Of a stretch of DNA of 64,000 nucleotides, positions 35,227 through 46,642 are shown in pieces (position 1 is the stretch's first letter; the number at the start of each line of letters is the position of its first letter). Made by a program: the position numbers and the translations under genes. Source of the DNA: Austropuccinia psidii (lineage: Eukaryota > Basidiomycota > Pucciniomycetes > Pucciniales > Sphaerophragmiaceae). The notes beneath the pieces are model-generated. The model was not told the DNA's origin. It worked only from the letters and a program-made list of their open reading frames with translations, and made no database searches. The DNA lies in contig JALGQZ010000008.1 in NCBI GenBank assembly GCA_023105745.1, forward strand, positions 43,955,618-44,019,617, in the 5' to 3' direction.

Positions 35227-36740
35227 TTTCTGATATATTTGATTCCATCCCAGAGTTGTATGATGCTATAAATGACGTGAAAAAACATCTTTCTGATAAA
35301 AATGAAACCATTTGTAACAACATTAAAACAAACAACCTGAGTCTGTGCCAAATTAATGAAACACTTATGTGTTTTGAAAAAGTTTGAAGAACGATTCAAA
35401 ATTCCAATAATGATAATTCTTCTAACAATAAAATAAATGAACAATCTGCCATTATTAAAGAATTAACAGATAAATATTCTAAATTAAATATTGATGACAT
35501 AATTGAAACAAGAATTAAACAAGCCATAAATATTATCAAGACAGATAATAAGAAAGTCCTTGATCACATTTCAAATTCATTTACTGAAGTAAAGACATAT
35601 ACCATTGCCTTGAAAAAGTGTTTTGATGCTTCACAAGAAGAAGTATCAAAATTATCAATGAAATTGAATCAAGTCACTGCTGATAATACAAGACAGACAG
35701 AGTTATGGCAAGAACTGACACATAAGGAAGACATGTATAAAATTGAAGTAATAAATTTAATACAAAGCTTCCAACATGAATACAGAAATTCCCAAAGGTG
35801 TAGCAACGGTAAAATGAATGACATTGAACAAATACTGAACACCTTACCAAGAATGTCTACACCTCTAAATCAAAATGAGGGCACAAGAATTCCAAATCCA
35901 CAAGTATTGGATCCTGATAATTCACAATTTAAAAATTAATTATCCACTTCTTTTCATAACTTGAAACCATCAATGGGCCAAGCACTCTTGAAAGAAGTTC
36001 CAAAACTTAAAGAATGGCCTCACTTCAGTGGTGAAGGAGAGTATGACCATATGGAATTTATTAGAGGTATTGACATGATCAAAGAGGATTTTGAATTACC
36101 AGACAGATTGGTAACAGCCAGGTTTAACACCTTGTTTACCAGATCAGCTCACAGATGGTACATCAAAATAAGACAAGCACATGGGCACCAGAGTTGGACT
36201 TGGTGGAAAACCCAAATCATCAACAAATGGGCAAATGATGCTTGGAGGCTTAAAGTTGAAACAGCCTTTGAGTCTGCCAAATTTAATGCTGATAAAGACA
36301 AAGCTTTACCATGGTTTTGCCAACAAAAGGACAGATTAACAGCAATATATCCTGACATGTCAGAACTTATGATCCATAGGAAAATTCTGAGACAATGTGG
36401 AGGTTACTTAGAGCATGCTGTCAAAAGCAGGACTACTGAACAATCTTCAGCATAGGATATTATCAATATACTAGAAGAAGTAACCACCAGAACCAAAATT
36501 GGTTCTAGTAGGGTGAATCTCAAAACAAGTTTTAATACACCTTGGAAAGATTCTGTGGACAAAAACCCCAAAGAAACTTCTAGTAATACTAAATATAAAT
36601 CTGCAGATACAGTCAGAAAGTGCCATATTTGCCAAAGCTCCACCCATTTAGCCAATACATGTCCAAAAAGGGGGAAAATCAATGAAATTGACATTGAAAA
36701 AGAACCAGATGTTGAAAAAGAAGACATAACTGAAGACAAT
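35223..36740 (+). pseudogene. gag of element B, with in-frame stops
   Basis: ATG at 35223 overlaps the ORF1 stop as ATGA. The first 250 residues are coiled-coil-like and Asn/Lys-rich. Then come EWPHFSGEGEYDHMEFI, WTWWKTQIINKWANDAW and the zinc knuckle CHICQSSTHLANTC at 36621-36662, a perfect CX2CX4HX4C, followed by an acidic tail (DVEKEDITEDNSDD). Stops at 35385 (TGA), 35937 (TAA) and 36453 (TAG) break the frame; all three could come from C-to-T changes of CGA, CAA or CAG. No shift is needed to continue into protease. Confidence 0.82.
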
Positions 36741-38339
36741 TCAGATGATAAGTCATCCATATTTTCTGAATCTTCAAAAGATATAGAAAATATCAATGCC
36801 ACTTTTGGCATCATGCAATCATATTCCCACTTGCCACAATTGAGCAATGGTCAAGTTGATTTATCAAAAGTTCAAGATGCACAACTTATGAAGACAAAAC
36901 CAAATAGAGGGAAAGGATATACAGCTGGTAGCTCCTGTATAACAGAAGTGGTGATTGACAACAAGCCCATCAAACCTTTGCTTGACCCAGGAGCCTTCTG
37001 CTCTTGTGTTGGAAAATCTTTTCTTAAGACTTGTGTACCAAATTTTGAAGACCAATTGTTACCAATTGATGGAATAAAATTCAACAGTGCAAGTAATCCA
37101 ATGAAAGCATTAGGAATCTTTGAGACCAATGTCATATTCCCACACATAAATGGGAATTTAAGAATCACAGTTGAATTTGTTGTTATGGAAAATTGCTCTA
37201 GTACCCATTTTATATTGGGAAATGACTATTTAATCATGTATGGGATAGATTTACATAATAACAAAGACAGATACTTTACTATTAGAGACAATAAGCGCCA
37301 AAAATTTGCCTTTTTAACATTTAAAAAACAAATTACAGTAAACAAAGTATCACCAGTCAACTTAGAGTTAGAAAAATTCAAGTCTGAACAGTTAAATGAG
37401 GCTGAAATAAGACTTCATCTGACTGATAAACAAGAAAATGAACTTTCTTCCCTTTTGTATGACCACAGAGGAGCATTTGCTACAGACAAAGAACATCTAG
37501 GAGCAATGATTGGTCATGAAGTTGACATCATTCTTAACATTGAGAGACCGTATCCACCACTCTTAAGAAGGCCTGCTTATCCAGCAAGTCCAAAATAAAG
37601 AGAAGCTCTAGAAATTCATATCAAAGAACTTCTGGACCTTGGTGTAATCAGAAAAGTAGGCCACAATGAAGTAGAAATAACTACACCAGTCATAGTGGCG
37701 TGGCATAATGGAAACTCCAGAATGGTTGGGGACTTTAGAGCTCTGAACACTTACACTGTTCCAGACAGATACCCAATAACAAAAATCCAAATTGCCCTTA
37801 CTCAAATATTTCAAGCAGTGTATATAACCACTATGGATGCCCTTAAAGGATTCCATCAAAATGTGGTAACACCAAGAGCAAGAAAATACTTGAGAATTAT
37901 TGTTCATTGTGGAATGTATGAATACTTAAGGATGCCTTTTGGTATCAAAAATGAACCTTCACACTTCCAAAGAATGATGAATGAAATCTTCCCTGAAGAA
38001 CTCTCAGAGGGATGGTTAATCATTTACATAGATGACACTATTATCTGTTCCAAGACTTGGGAGGAGCACATGTACAGATTATCAAGTGTTTTGACAAAAA
38101 TTCAATCAGTAAACATGAAAATCTCCTTGAAGAAATGTCATTTTGGATTTAAAGAACTTAAAGCACTAGGATATGTTGTATCTGGTTTGTCCCTTGGGAT
38201 TGACAAAAACAAAGTTGCAGCAGTATTGTTAAAACCCATGCCTCAGAATAAGAAAGAAATTTAGTCATTCTTAGGTTTTGCAGGGTATTACAGGCAACAC
38301 ATTAAAGATTTTGCATCCATAGCAAGACCACTTTATAAG
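36741..38339 (+). pseudogene. Protease and reverse transcriptase of element B
   Basis: Same frame as gag. The protease region reads VVIDNKPIKPLLDPGAFCSC, with GAC-CCA-GGA at 36984-36992. Aspartic proteases need D-S/T-G, so the Pro would disable or alter it. RT follows with GDFRALNTYTVPDRY, MPFGIKNEPSHFQRMMN and YIDD at 38025-38036. Stops are at 37596 (TAA) and 38262 (TAG where element 1 has CAA, Gln). Otherwise the RT reads straight through. Confidence 0.85.
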
Positions 38340-40463
38340 TTGTGTGACAAAGACACAGTATTTGAAATGACTGTTGACAGAGTCAAAGCTTTTGAGTCTC
38401 TAAGAGAAGCATTGACCACTGCTCCACTCTTACTGATGCCAGACTTTAAATTGCCTTTCAAACTGTATATTGATGCATCAGGGGATGGACTGGGTGCTGC
38501 ACTTCACCAAGTTCAGATCATAAATGATAAACCTGTAGAAGGACCCATATGTTTCATATCCAGGAAAATCAAACCAACTGAAGCCAGATATGGAGCAAGT
38601 CAGATTGAATGTCTATGCCTTGTCTGGGCCTTGGAGAAATTAAACTACTCCTTAGAGGGATGTGTTTTTGAAGTGATAACAGATTGTACAGCTGTCAAAT
38701 CACTTTTGAACATGAAAACACCCAACAGACACATGCTCAGATGGCAAATAGCCATACAAGAATACAGAGGCAATATGACTATTGTTCATAAGGATGGGAA
38801 TATTCATAAGAATGCAGATGGACTAAGCAGATGGCCATTACCAAATAATATTGATAATCCTGCTTATGTGCCAGAAGAAGCTTCACCACAAATTTCAATA
38901 GAAGGAATAAGTGTTACAGACTTGAACACCACCTTCTTTGAAGAAGTCAGAAGTAGTTACACTCAAGATAAGAATTGTAGCATCTTATGCCAATTACTTA
39001 AAAAAGACTGTAAAGACAACTCTCTAATACATGCCTTGGATGAAGTATGGAGAAAGTCTTATGATGAAGGAAGATTTCACCTACTGGATGGTACAATTTA
39101 CCACAGAACCAAGCACACATGTGTCATGACAGTTGTAGACAGATCATTAATCAATCTTGTACTGAAAGAATGCCATGATAGTCCCTTTTCAGGACATCTG
39201 TCTGAAGACAGAACAAGAGAGAAAGTAAAGAACTGCATATGGTGGCCAATGTGGCAGAAAGATGTTGCAGAATATTGCAAAACCTGTGACAGATGCCAAA
39301 AGGCAAATGAATCCACTGGCAAAAGACTTGGAAATATGATAAAAATCCAAGAACCAAACAGACCTTGGGAAATTGTCCATATGGATTGGGTAACTGGCCT
39401 ACCACCAGGAGGTGACAGAAGCTATAATGCTTGCCTAGTAATTGTGGACAGATTAAGTAAAACTCCAATCTTTTTACCATGTCACAAAGATGATACAGCC
39501 ATGGATACAGCTCTTCTTATATGGAATAGAGTAGTGTCATGGACTGGGATATTTACAAATATCATCAGTGATAGAGATCCCAAATTCACTTCAGCACTAT
39601 GGACAAATCTTCACCAACTATTTGGCACTAAACTGTCTTTCTCTACAGCCTACCACCCACAAACTGATGGCCTGGCTGAAAGGATGATCCAAACCTTAGA
39701 GGACATGGTGAGAAGATTTTGTGAATATGGCCTTGAATTCAAAGATTGTGATGGATTTACCCATGATTGGTGTACTCTGTTGCCAGCACTGGAATTAGCA
39801 TATAAAACATCAATCCATGCCAGTACCAATAAGACTCCTGCTATTCTAGAAAAAGGATGGAACCCCAAGTTACCCCAAGATTCCTTGAGGAAAGACTTAA
39901 TTGAAATACATCCCACAGCTGCTAGCTTCAAAGGAATGCTAGACAAAGCTAGAAAGCATGCAGTAAGATGCATGGAGGACTCTTTTGCATATGCTAAAGA
40001 CAAATGGGATAAATCACATGCAACTCCAGATTTCAAAGTGGGGGACCTAGTTCTTGTATCCACCACTAACTTCAATAACATCAAAGGATGTAAAAAGTTG
40101 AAAGAATCCTTTGCAGGACCTTTTGTGATTAAGGCCCTCCATGGAGAAAATGCTGTTGAAGTAGAGTTATCTGAAGAACTTAGCAATAAGCACCCTACAT
40201 TTCCAGTAAGCTTGATAAAGCCATATAAATCTAGTGATGCTGAGAAATTTCCCTTGAGGAATAAGATTACCCAAGTTATACCTCCTATTGAGACATCTGG
40301 TACTAAGAAAATTACCAAGGTTCTTAAAGAAAGGAAATTAAGAACCAAGAAAGTAAGGGAATACCTTGTTAGGTACAGTGACCCAACTTGTGAAGATGAA
40401 TGGTTAGAAGAAAAAAGATATACCAGAAGCTACCAAACTCCTCAGGAGATTCAGAAACACTAG
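38340..40463 (+). CDS. RNase H, integrase and chromodomain-like tail of element B (707 residues)
   Basis: The longest open frame in the window. The start at 38340 is nominal, since it is the continuation of Pol after the TAG at 38262. RNase H has [20 protein letters not shown] and [15 protein letters not shown]. The linker keeps [11 protein letters not shown], which element 1 has lost. Integrase has [15 protein letters not shown] and CDRCQKA (zinc finger), [36 protein letters not shown] (DDE) and [20 protein letters not shown] (GPY/F). The tail reads [20 protein letters not shown], after which one extra A in the A-run at 40411-40416 shifts the frame; the original would continue [12 protein letters not shown] as in relatives. 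Confidence 0.88.
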   Translation: MCDKDTVFEMTVDRVKAFESLREALTTAPLLLMPDFKLPFKLYIDASGDGLGAALHQVQIINDKPVEGPICFISRKIKPTEARYGASQIECLCLVWALEKLNYSLEGCVFEVITDCTAVKSLLNMKTPNRHMLRWQIAIQEYRGNMTIVHKDGNIHKNADGLSRWPLPNNIDNPAYVPEEASPQISIEGISVTDLNTTFFEEVRSSYTQDKNCSILCQLLKKDCKDNSLIHALDEVWRKSYDEGRFHLLDGTIYHRTKHTCVMTVVDRSLINLVLKECHDSPFSGHLSEDRTREKVKNCIWWPMWQKDVAEYCKTCDRCQKANESTGKRLGNMIKIQEPNRPWEIVHMDWVTGLPPGGDRSYNACLVIVDRLSKTPIFLPCHKDDTAMDTALLIWNRVVSWTGIFTNIISDRDPKFTSALWTNLHQLFGTKLSFSTAYHPQTDGLAERMIQTLEDMVRRFCEYGLEFKDCDGFTHDWCTLLPALELAYKTSIHASTNKTPAILEKGWNPKLPQDSLRKDLIEIHPTAASFKGMLDKARKHAVRCMEDSFAYAKDKWDKSHATPDFKVGDLVLVSTTNFNNIKGCKKLKESFAGPFVIKALHGENAVEVELSEELSNKHPTFPVSLIKPYKSSDAEKFPLRNKITQVIPPIETSGTKKITKVLKERKLRTKKVREYLVRYSDPTCEDEWLEEKRYTRSYQTPQEIQKH

Positions 40464-40495
40464 AAATACCAATATTACAAAGTAATATTCTTTTT

Positions 40496-40507
40496 AGGGG
40501 GAGGGAA
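40496..40507 (+). other. Polypurine tract of element B
   Basis: AGGGGGAGGGAA after a T run, directly before the 3' LTR TGTGAG. Confidence 0.85.
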
Positions 40508-42275
40508 TGTGAGCCTTAGAGGTAATTTCATATACCCAAAAGACCACAAATACAAAAATAACATATTAATATAAATAAAATAAATTTATTTGTATTATTA
40601 AAACAAAAATCAAAATATAAATATAAGATTATATTAAAAATAAAAAATATATTACAATTTAAAAATAAAAATACATTAAATTTTGTAAGTATAAAAATTA
40701 CATTTATACTTGAAAAAATTAAGTAAAAATGAATTTTTAACAAAATTCTGAAAAAATAAATAAATTTGGAAAAAAGTTAAATAAAAATTATTATAACTTT
40801 TTATCCAATAAATAAACACATAGAAATTATTTCACCATTGGATTCCTCATAAACAATCAGGTGGGGTCACCTCTGAGTGAAATTCTTGTAACTCAACTCT
40901 AAATAAGCTTAAATTAATTTTTTAGTATTTTCAATACAAAAGTTGAAAAACCTCAAAACCTTAACTTAATTCACACCACATGTGGTGTTAACCATCAAAT
41001 TTTGTGTTAAAATTGAGGTGTTGTGTTTAGTTTAGAAGTTATGAGGAATTGAAGTATTTTCAATTGAATTCAATTGAAATGTCAAAATGTGCGTGTGTAT
41101 TACATAAGTGAACTTTGATTTACATATGAGGTGTCAATTATTACTGTATTGTACTGTAAAATTGAATTGAATTGAATTACATATGTAAATTATAAGTATA
41201 ATACATGATGAGGAATTAAAGGAAAATAAATTGGGGGGGAAAAGGAACTCCAGCTCTAAGGGGGAGCTAGACCCCCAAAATCCTTGCTGACAGGCGTGGG
41301 ATGTCAAAATTCACGCAAAAGTTCATCACTTTTGGCCTGGAATTGAGTTACAGGGTCTGTGGACTCAATTGATGATGAGGTTTTGATACCAACTGGGGTA
41401 GTTTTAGCTGTTGCCAAGAGGGTAAAACTACCCTTAAGATAAAACAATCATAGTAAAAACAGTTTTAACTGGTTTCTACGCCTCTGACACACATTCTGAC
41501 GTGTTTTGAAGGCTCTAGGCCTGGTATTGCTATAGTAATGGCTGATTTAAGGGTCTACAATGGCTAAAAATGGCTTAAACCAGCCCTTTTTGGTCTAAAC
41601 CAGGGTTCAATGATGCCATAATTGGCTTTTCTGTTGTCAGACTGTTTTTCACGACTGACAAGAGTAAATTTTACTTTTGGAGTAAGAGAATTGATGGCTA
41701 TAAAATAATGTCTTCTTTTCCCCACTTTTCTCTTCATGTTAGAATCTTTTCCTTTTATAATTAGTTTAAACATTGTTAAAAAAATCAATAAGAGATTCCA
41801 ACCACCTTTATTAAATCACTTTAAACCTTCTAAACACGTGAAAAAATCATTATAATAATTGTTTGTAACTATTATAATCATTTTTACCCCTGAACCACCC
41901 CAGAAGTGAATTAAAGCATCTTTCATCACTGTTAGCTTTGTCACTTTGTTTCCAAATTCACTCTGGTCACTTTTGGGCGTGTTTTCTCTTTAATATTCTT
42001 TTTAAAGACTTTGTTCTTTAATTAATTGCTTGCAGTTCTCTGCTCAATTAATTCCAATTGAAATTGCTCTTGAGATAAATTTTTATTGTTGGTAAAACAA
42101 TAAATTTTTATAATATTATTGTTTTATACTAATATAGTTATAAACAATATAATTGGCGTGTTTTCTCTTTAAAATAATATTTAATACTATTTTTAATTGA
42201 TTTTTACCTTATACAAATTTTGAGGACAGGAAAAGTACTTGATTTTTAATCAAAGCTTCATATCCACACCTTACA
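40508..42275 (+). repeat. 3' LTR of element B (1768 bp)
   Basis: Matches the 5' LTR at about 97 percent apart from two deletions (about 14 and 45 nt). It ends CACACCTTACA, followed by TCAGT. Confidence 0.95.
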
Positions 42276-42551
42276 TCAGTAGAGTTGTGGTTACCATATC
42301 CTTATTAGCCCTTCTCCCTTTCCTAACAGGTTGAAACAGTGGACTTGCACTTGTTTGTGGTTTTCCCTTTTATTATTTATTCTTATTCTTATTGTTGCTG
42401 ATTTTCTTATATATAATTTTTGTTCTAAATACCATTCTTATTGAACTCTTAAGTGTATTTCCTCTTATTACATCTGAGCCCTCCATAAGTGGGTTTCAAT
42501 CTACTTATTGCAAGGATCCTTCACTTAGAAGAGCCCCTGTGACAATTACAG

Positions 42552-43655
42552 CGTTTAATTGAGTCAAAGACTGCTCCATCCAAGTAATAATGTAATTCCT
42601 TCAAGGCCCACACCAAACAAAAGCATTTCATTTGGCTAGCTCCAAACCTTGCTTCTGTTGGCTTCATTTGTCTTGAAATGAAGAAAATTGGCCCTTCAAC
42701 AGGTGATCATTTATAATTTGTGTTTGCTGTAGTACAGGACCTAATTCTTCTCTACAAACATCAAAGTACAGTTTCAGGGGTAATTTCCAATCTGGAATTA
42801 AGAGAAAGGGGCATTTGTGAGATATTTTTTCAGTTCCTTATATTCTTTCAATTTTTGTTCAGTCATTTAATATACTTTCTTCTGATCACAGACCTTATAC
42901 AGAGATTTTGAGATTTTTGAAAAGTATTTCACTTGTTGTCTTTAGTATCCTGAAAAATGCCAGAAATTATTTCATTTCTTTTTTGGATTGGGGATTTTGT
43001 TTCAGTTGTACCACTGCTACTTTATTCCTGTCTGTGCCTAAACTTAGTCCAGATACAACATGTCCTAGTTATTTTATTTCACTATAAAAAATGACATTTT
43101 TTCAAGAAAATCTTTATATTTACTTGTACTATTTTTTGTATGACTCTTTCAAGTCTTGTTAGGTGGTTTTCCCAAGCTTCTGAGCAAGCTATGATATTAT
43201 CAATTTAGATGATTAGCCACACTTCTGATAGTTCTTCAGGAAATATGGTATTCACCATTTTTTGATAATGGGAATGGTCATCTTCATACCAAAAGGTATT
43301 CTTAGTTATTAATATATGCCATAGATGACTATTATTCTTAGTAGTTTCCTGGAATTATCTGATAGGATATTTTGATGAAAATCTTTTAGAGAATCTATGG
43401 CTGTGATAGACTTAGGTGGTGACAATTGTTTCAATCTCATGAAATCTAGGTATTAGATATCTTTCAGGGATGGCATAGGTATTTAAAGCTCTAAATTCCC
43501 CTACCACCCTTGATTTACCATTATGCCAGGTCATAATAGCAGGTGCAGTAACCTCTACCTGTTCATTATTCCCTACTTTTCTTAAACACTTAGGTCAATT
43601 AATTATTCAATGTGTACTTATAGAGATTATCTAGAACTTGAGCTGGCTGGATAAG
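42552..43655 (-). pseudogene. RT and RNase H N-terminus of relic E
   Basis: Minus-strand reading: YPAS at the right edge, then TAPAIMTWHNGKSRVVGEF with RALNTYAIPERY (near 43440-43550), a long broken RT, then [20 protein letters not shown] and CLVWALKELHYYLDGAVF near the left edge. The YPAS block is cut by the A LTR and the AVKS block by the solo C LTR. Confidence 0.82.
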
Positions 43656-45039
43656 TGTCAGCCTATGACTTGAAACCAGAGGCCAAGAAGGACAGCCAAA
43701 ATACCATAAGCCAATGGTAGAGTAAAACACCACCAAAACATGCATATGGGCCAAAAAATCTCAAAAGGTATCAAAAGAAGGAGTAAATTAACCTATTCCC
43801 AAATATAAAAGTCCCATGGACATAGGAAAAAGAATAACAATGTTATTCAGGCTCAAAGAAATTGCTGAGCATGAAACTTAACTTTCACCTCTCATCTAAA
43901 ATATGGAAACAGAGGCTGAACCCTATAAAATGAATGTTCAAATTGAACCTCTCAGTCAGGGATATTCAATGGTACTAGCCAAATTGATCTAGAATCAAAA
44001 TGGCAGAAGCTATGGAAAATTAAAGTTGAATAAGGGTGAATAAAATATATACCTCTCATCTAACCTCTGCAATTTTAGTGTGAGATACTTAAAGTGGGGC
44101 TATTTTAGAAATAGTACAATGAGGGCTATCTGACGGCTCAATCCATTTCCCTATAGCTCATCTAGAACAAAAGTTATGGAGCAAACAAGTCCCATACAGG
44201 ATTTGAGAAAAATCCATATCTGGATAATAGAAATGAAAAATGGTATAGCCTTTCCATATTTAGTGCTATCCATACCAAATGAGGTGCCATTTTGTAGACC
44301 TAATCAAAGAATACACAATGAACCAGAATTGAGCTCAATATCATCACAATAGAAAATTTTATGGCAGCTAAACTTTAAATTCCCACAGTTGGACCAATAC
44401 ACCTTTGCTGTTGAATAACTTCCCATATCCTTGAATATGAGATGCCAAATATATTAAGGAGCTTTTTTCCTTTTGATAACTAATAGATTGGTAAATATGG
44501 GGTCCCCATACAGGTTCTGTACAGCATTATACATGTCATGCACACCAGAAGAGGGCTGTGTGGTCCCCAAAGAAAATTTTCACACTCTGTTGATGAAAAC
44601 TACCCAGACATGGTTTTCAAGCCACATCTGAGCCCAATGCAGACTATACAGGTGTGGTAAGATCTACAAGCCAGCTCTTGGAAGTGAAAGATATTCACTC
44701 CTCCTATGTGAACAGGTCTAGAGGACTTTTTCACCCATTTTCAGGATACAAAGGGACCCTTCTCTTCCCAAAAGAGGAATCACCATCCTGCTATTACATT
44801 CCTACATGGTACAACTTTCAAAAACAGTTACAATATTGGAAAATAATCAGGTATACTTCTGATATTTAGTATTGTAGTCTTTATCATAATAATCCAATTG
44901 GTAAAGCTGCACAAAGGGCTTTCAATAGCACTCACCATCACTATTTGTTAATAATAAAGCCCTTAAAACCTATTTTTGAAACAATTTTACATTTATAGAT
45001 CAGTGTCGCAGTCATAGTTAGAGTTGTAAATACCCTTAT
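43656..45039 (+). repeat. A LTR interrupted by element D
   Basis: TGTCAGCCTATGACTTGAAA onward matches the whole family A LTR with perhaps 15-20 percent difference, up to GTTGTAAATACCCTTAT, where LTR D starts. About 29 nt of the A LTR are missing and should lie after the far end of element D. Left flank ATAAG (43651-43655) is the expected target site. It may be a solo LTR or the 5' LTR of a longer copy. Confidence 0.82.
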
Positions 45040-45070
45040 TGTGAGCCCGTGAGATCTGTATGAAATAACC

Positions 45071-46642
45071 TGTCACAGGGGCTCTTATAGAAACAAGAGA
45101 GCCTGGCACTCAGGAATCAAGAACTCACTCGGAGGGCTCCAAAAGATATAAAGAATAATAAAGATTTATTTTTTTAAAGAAGAAGAAAGGGAAAGACAAG
45201 TATGCCAAAAGATAAGAAGCCAACCAAGTGAATCCTCAATTCACTGTTTCAACCTGGCAGAAAAGGAAATGGAATTAGTAAGGGATATGACCACCAATAT
45301 CCACTGACAGGCGAGGAAGGAAAAGCGAAAGGGTGCTGAAAGACTGACTTAAGATTATCAGTATCAACTTTAATAAAGTAAAAGAAAAAAAAGATAATAA
45401 TAAATCCAATTATATTAATTAACTGGGGAAAAAGTCCCCAAGTGCTGAAAGGTGGCCAGTATATGTGAAAAACTGGAAGACTGATCCTGGAAGGTGGATC
45501 ACCGGCTGTGTTGTCTGAATTGGGCCAATATAGTTCTGGCCATCTTGAAATTGAACTGTGTGATTGAATTCCCACAGTGGAAGATTGAATTGGCCCAAGG
45601 ACATACAGGTTGCTTGATTGACACCTGTATGGACAAATTGAGTTGTCCAAGGAGTATTGAAATACTTGATGCCTTGAAAACTGATTGAAAGACTGTATAG
45701 CCTCTGGGAATTCCCTTGGAATAATCCTGAATGAAATTGCCAACCCAACTCCTGCAGGGCCAGGTGATTGGGATCCTTGAATGGTCTTCTGATTGCTGCC
45801 ATGGATTGCCAGACTGATGAGCTGAAAGGTCCTCCTTCGAAATGGGCGTTGGATTTTGGGACCTTAATTTGGAATTGTGGAATTTGGCCCTGAAAACGTC
45901 ACCATTGAATTTCTGAGCAAAAATGGTGCATAATGGTATATAATACCATATATGCACCACTCCTGCAACCTTGAGTACAGGGTGCATGGAGGCATGGAAA
46001 GAATTCCCCTTAAGTTGAGGGAAAGGCTGGCTGAGCTGGTCTGGTGGCCTCTGGTGGTTGCCAGAGGCTATGTCTGGAATAATGGTCCATGGCCAAAAAT
46101 GGGTCCTACAGGCTCTATGGCCATTTTGGTGTCCAAGGGTTTCTGGCCAAAATTGGGTCCAAGGGATTGGTGGCCAAAATTGGCTCAGGTGGGCCCAATT
46201 GTGGTTTGGGACCCACCTGACCTTGGGGGCTATATGGTTGCCCCCTTTTGGCCTCATTGGATTAGGCCAAAAGGGGCCTATGGACCGTGGACCGTGAATT
46301 ACGGCCCACGGGCCGTAGAAGCCGTAGGGGGCCTAATTGGCCCAAAAAGGCCATTTAGGCCTAAACCCCCCTAATCAAAGGGGGTGGCCCAAAACCAAAG
46401 ATGATGGCTAGGGGGCCCAGAACCCCCCACGCCCCAAAATCAAAGATAAAGGCCTGGGGGTTGGTGATATGGAAATTGGCCAAGGAGGCCAATGATGGCA
46501 GGATATGGCCAAATGGCCATAGAGCACCAGAGGGGCCTAATTGGCCGCAAAAGCTATGGTGTGGCCAATTGGCCCCAAGCTGGTTCCAGGTTAGAATTTC
46601 TGCAATACGCATGGAGGAGGGTTGATCTTTGTGGTTGTGACA
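45071..46642 (-). repeat. Solo C LTR (1572 bp) in LTR D
   Basis: Reads TGTCACAGGGG to GTTGTGACA on the plus strand, that is, sense on minus. Flanks TAACC (45066-45070) and TACCC (46643-46647) differ at one base. It includes the palindrome at 45924-45959 and a GC-rich segment near 46260-46330 with repeated GGACCGTG and CACGGGCC. The longish frames in it follow its GC content and are not genes. Confidence 0.88.
45924..45959 (-). promoter_or_regulatory. Palindromic TATA region of the C LTR
   Basis: A near-perfect 36-nt inverted repeat, TGGTGCAT to ATGCACCA, centred on ATATAAT. The same block lies in the other C LTRs near 49549, 54007 and 62061 with some decay. Its place about 720 nt into the sense strand fits a core promoter, but that is inferred. 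Confidence 0.5.

Larger units (their letters stand above)
32264..42275 (+). mobile_element. Element B: complete 10.0 kb Ty3/Gypsy chromovirus with target duplication
   Basis: Two LTRs (32264-34089 and 40508-42275), primer site, leader, ORF1, gag-pol and polypurine tract are all present. The flanks are TCAGT on both sides (32259-32263 and 42276-42280). LTRs differ at about 3 percent of sites in the first 340 nt, plus two deletions in the 3' copy (about 14 nt near 41236 and about 45 nt near 42073). Gag-pol is one frame with five in-frame stops and a late frameshift, and the protease site is DPG, so it is not autonomous now. It is the youngest-looking full element here. Confidence 0.95.
31769..42546 (+). 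repeat. Solo C LTR, split by element B
   Basis: The left part (31769-32263) starts TGTCACAGCC; the right part (42281-42546) ends GAGCCCCTGTGACA. Joined, they form a short C LTR of about 760 bp in plus sense. The outer flanks are both ATTAC (31764-31768 and 42547-42551), 10.8 kb apart, which proves they belong together. The parts of E on either side rejoin in the RNase H NAVKS block. Confidence 0.88.
28095..43655 (-). mobile_element. Relic E: old B-like chromovirus on the minus strand, split by several insertions
   Basis: Three minus-strand pieces read as one continuous pol: RT and RNase H N-terminus (42552-43655), RNase H end and integrase (30615-31763), integrase end and chromodomain-like tail (28225-28814). 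They are separated by LTR insertions with matching target duplications, and the protein alignment to element B resumes within a codon across each gap. Its 5' part lies beyond the A LTR at 43656, presumably right of the window. Confidence 0.85.
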
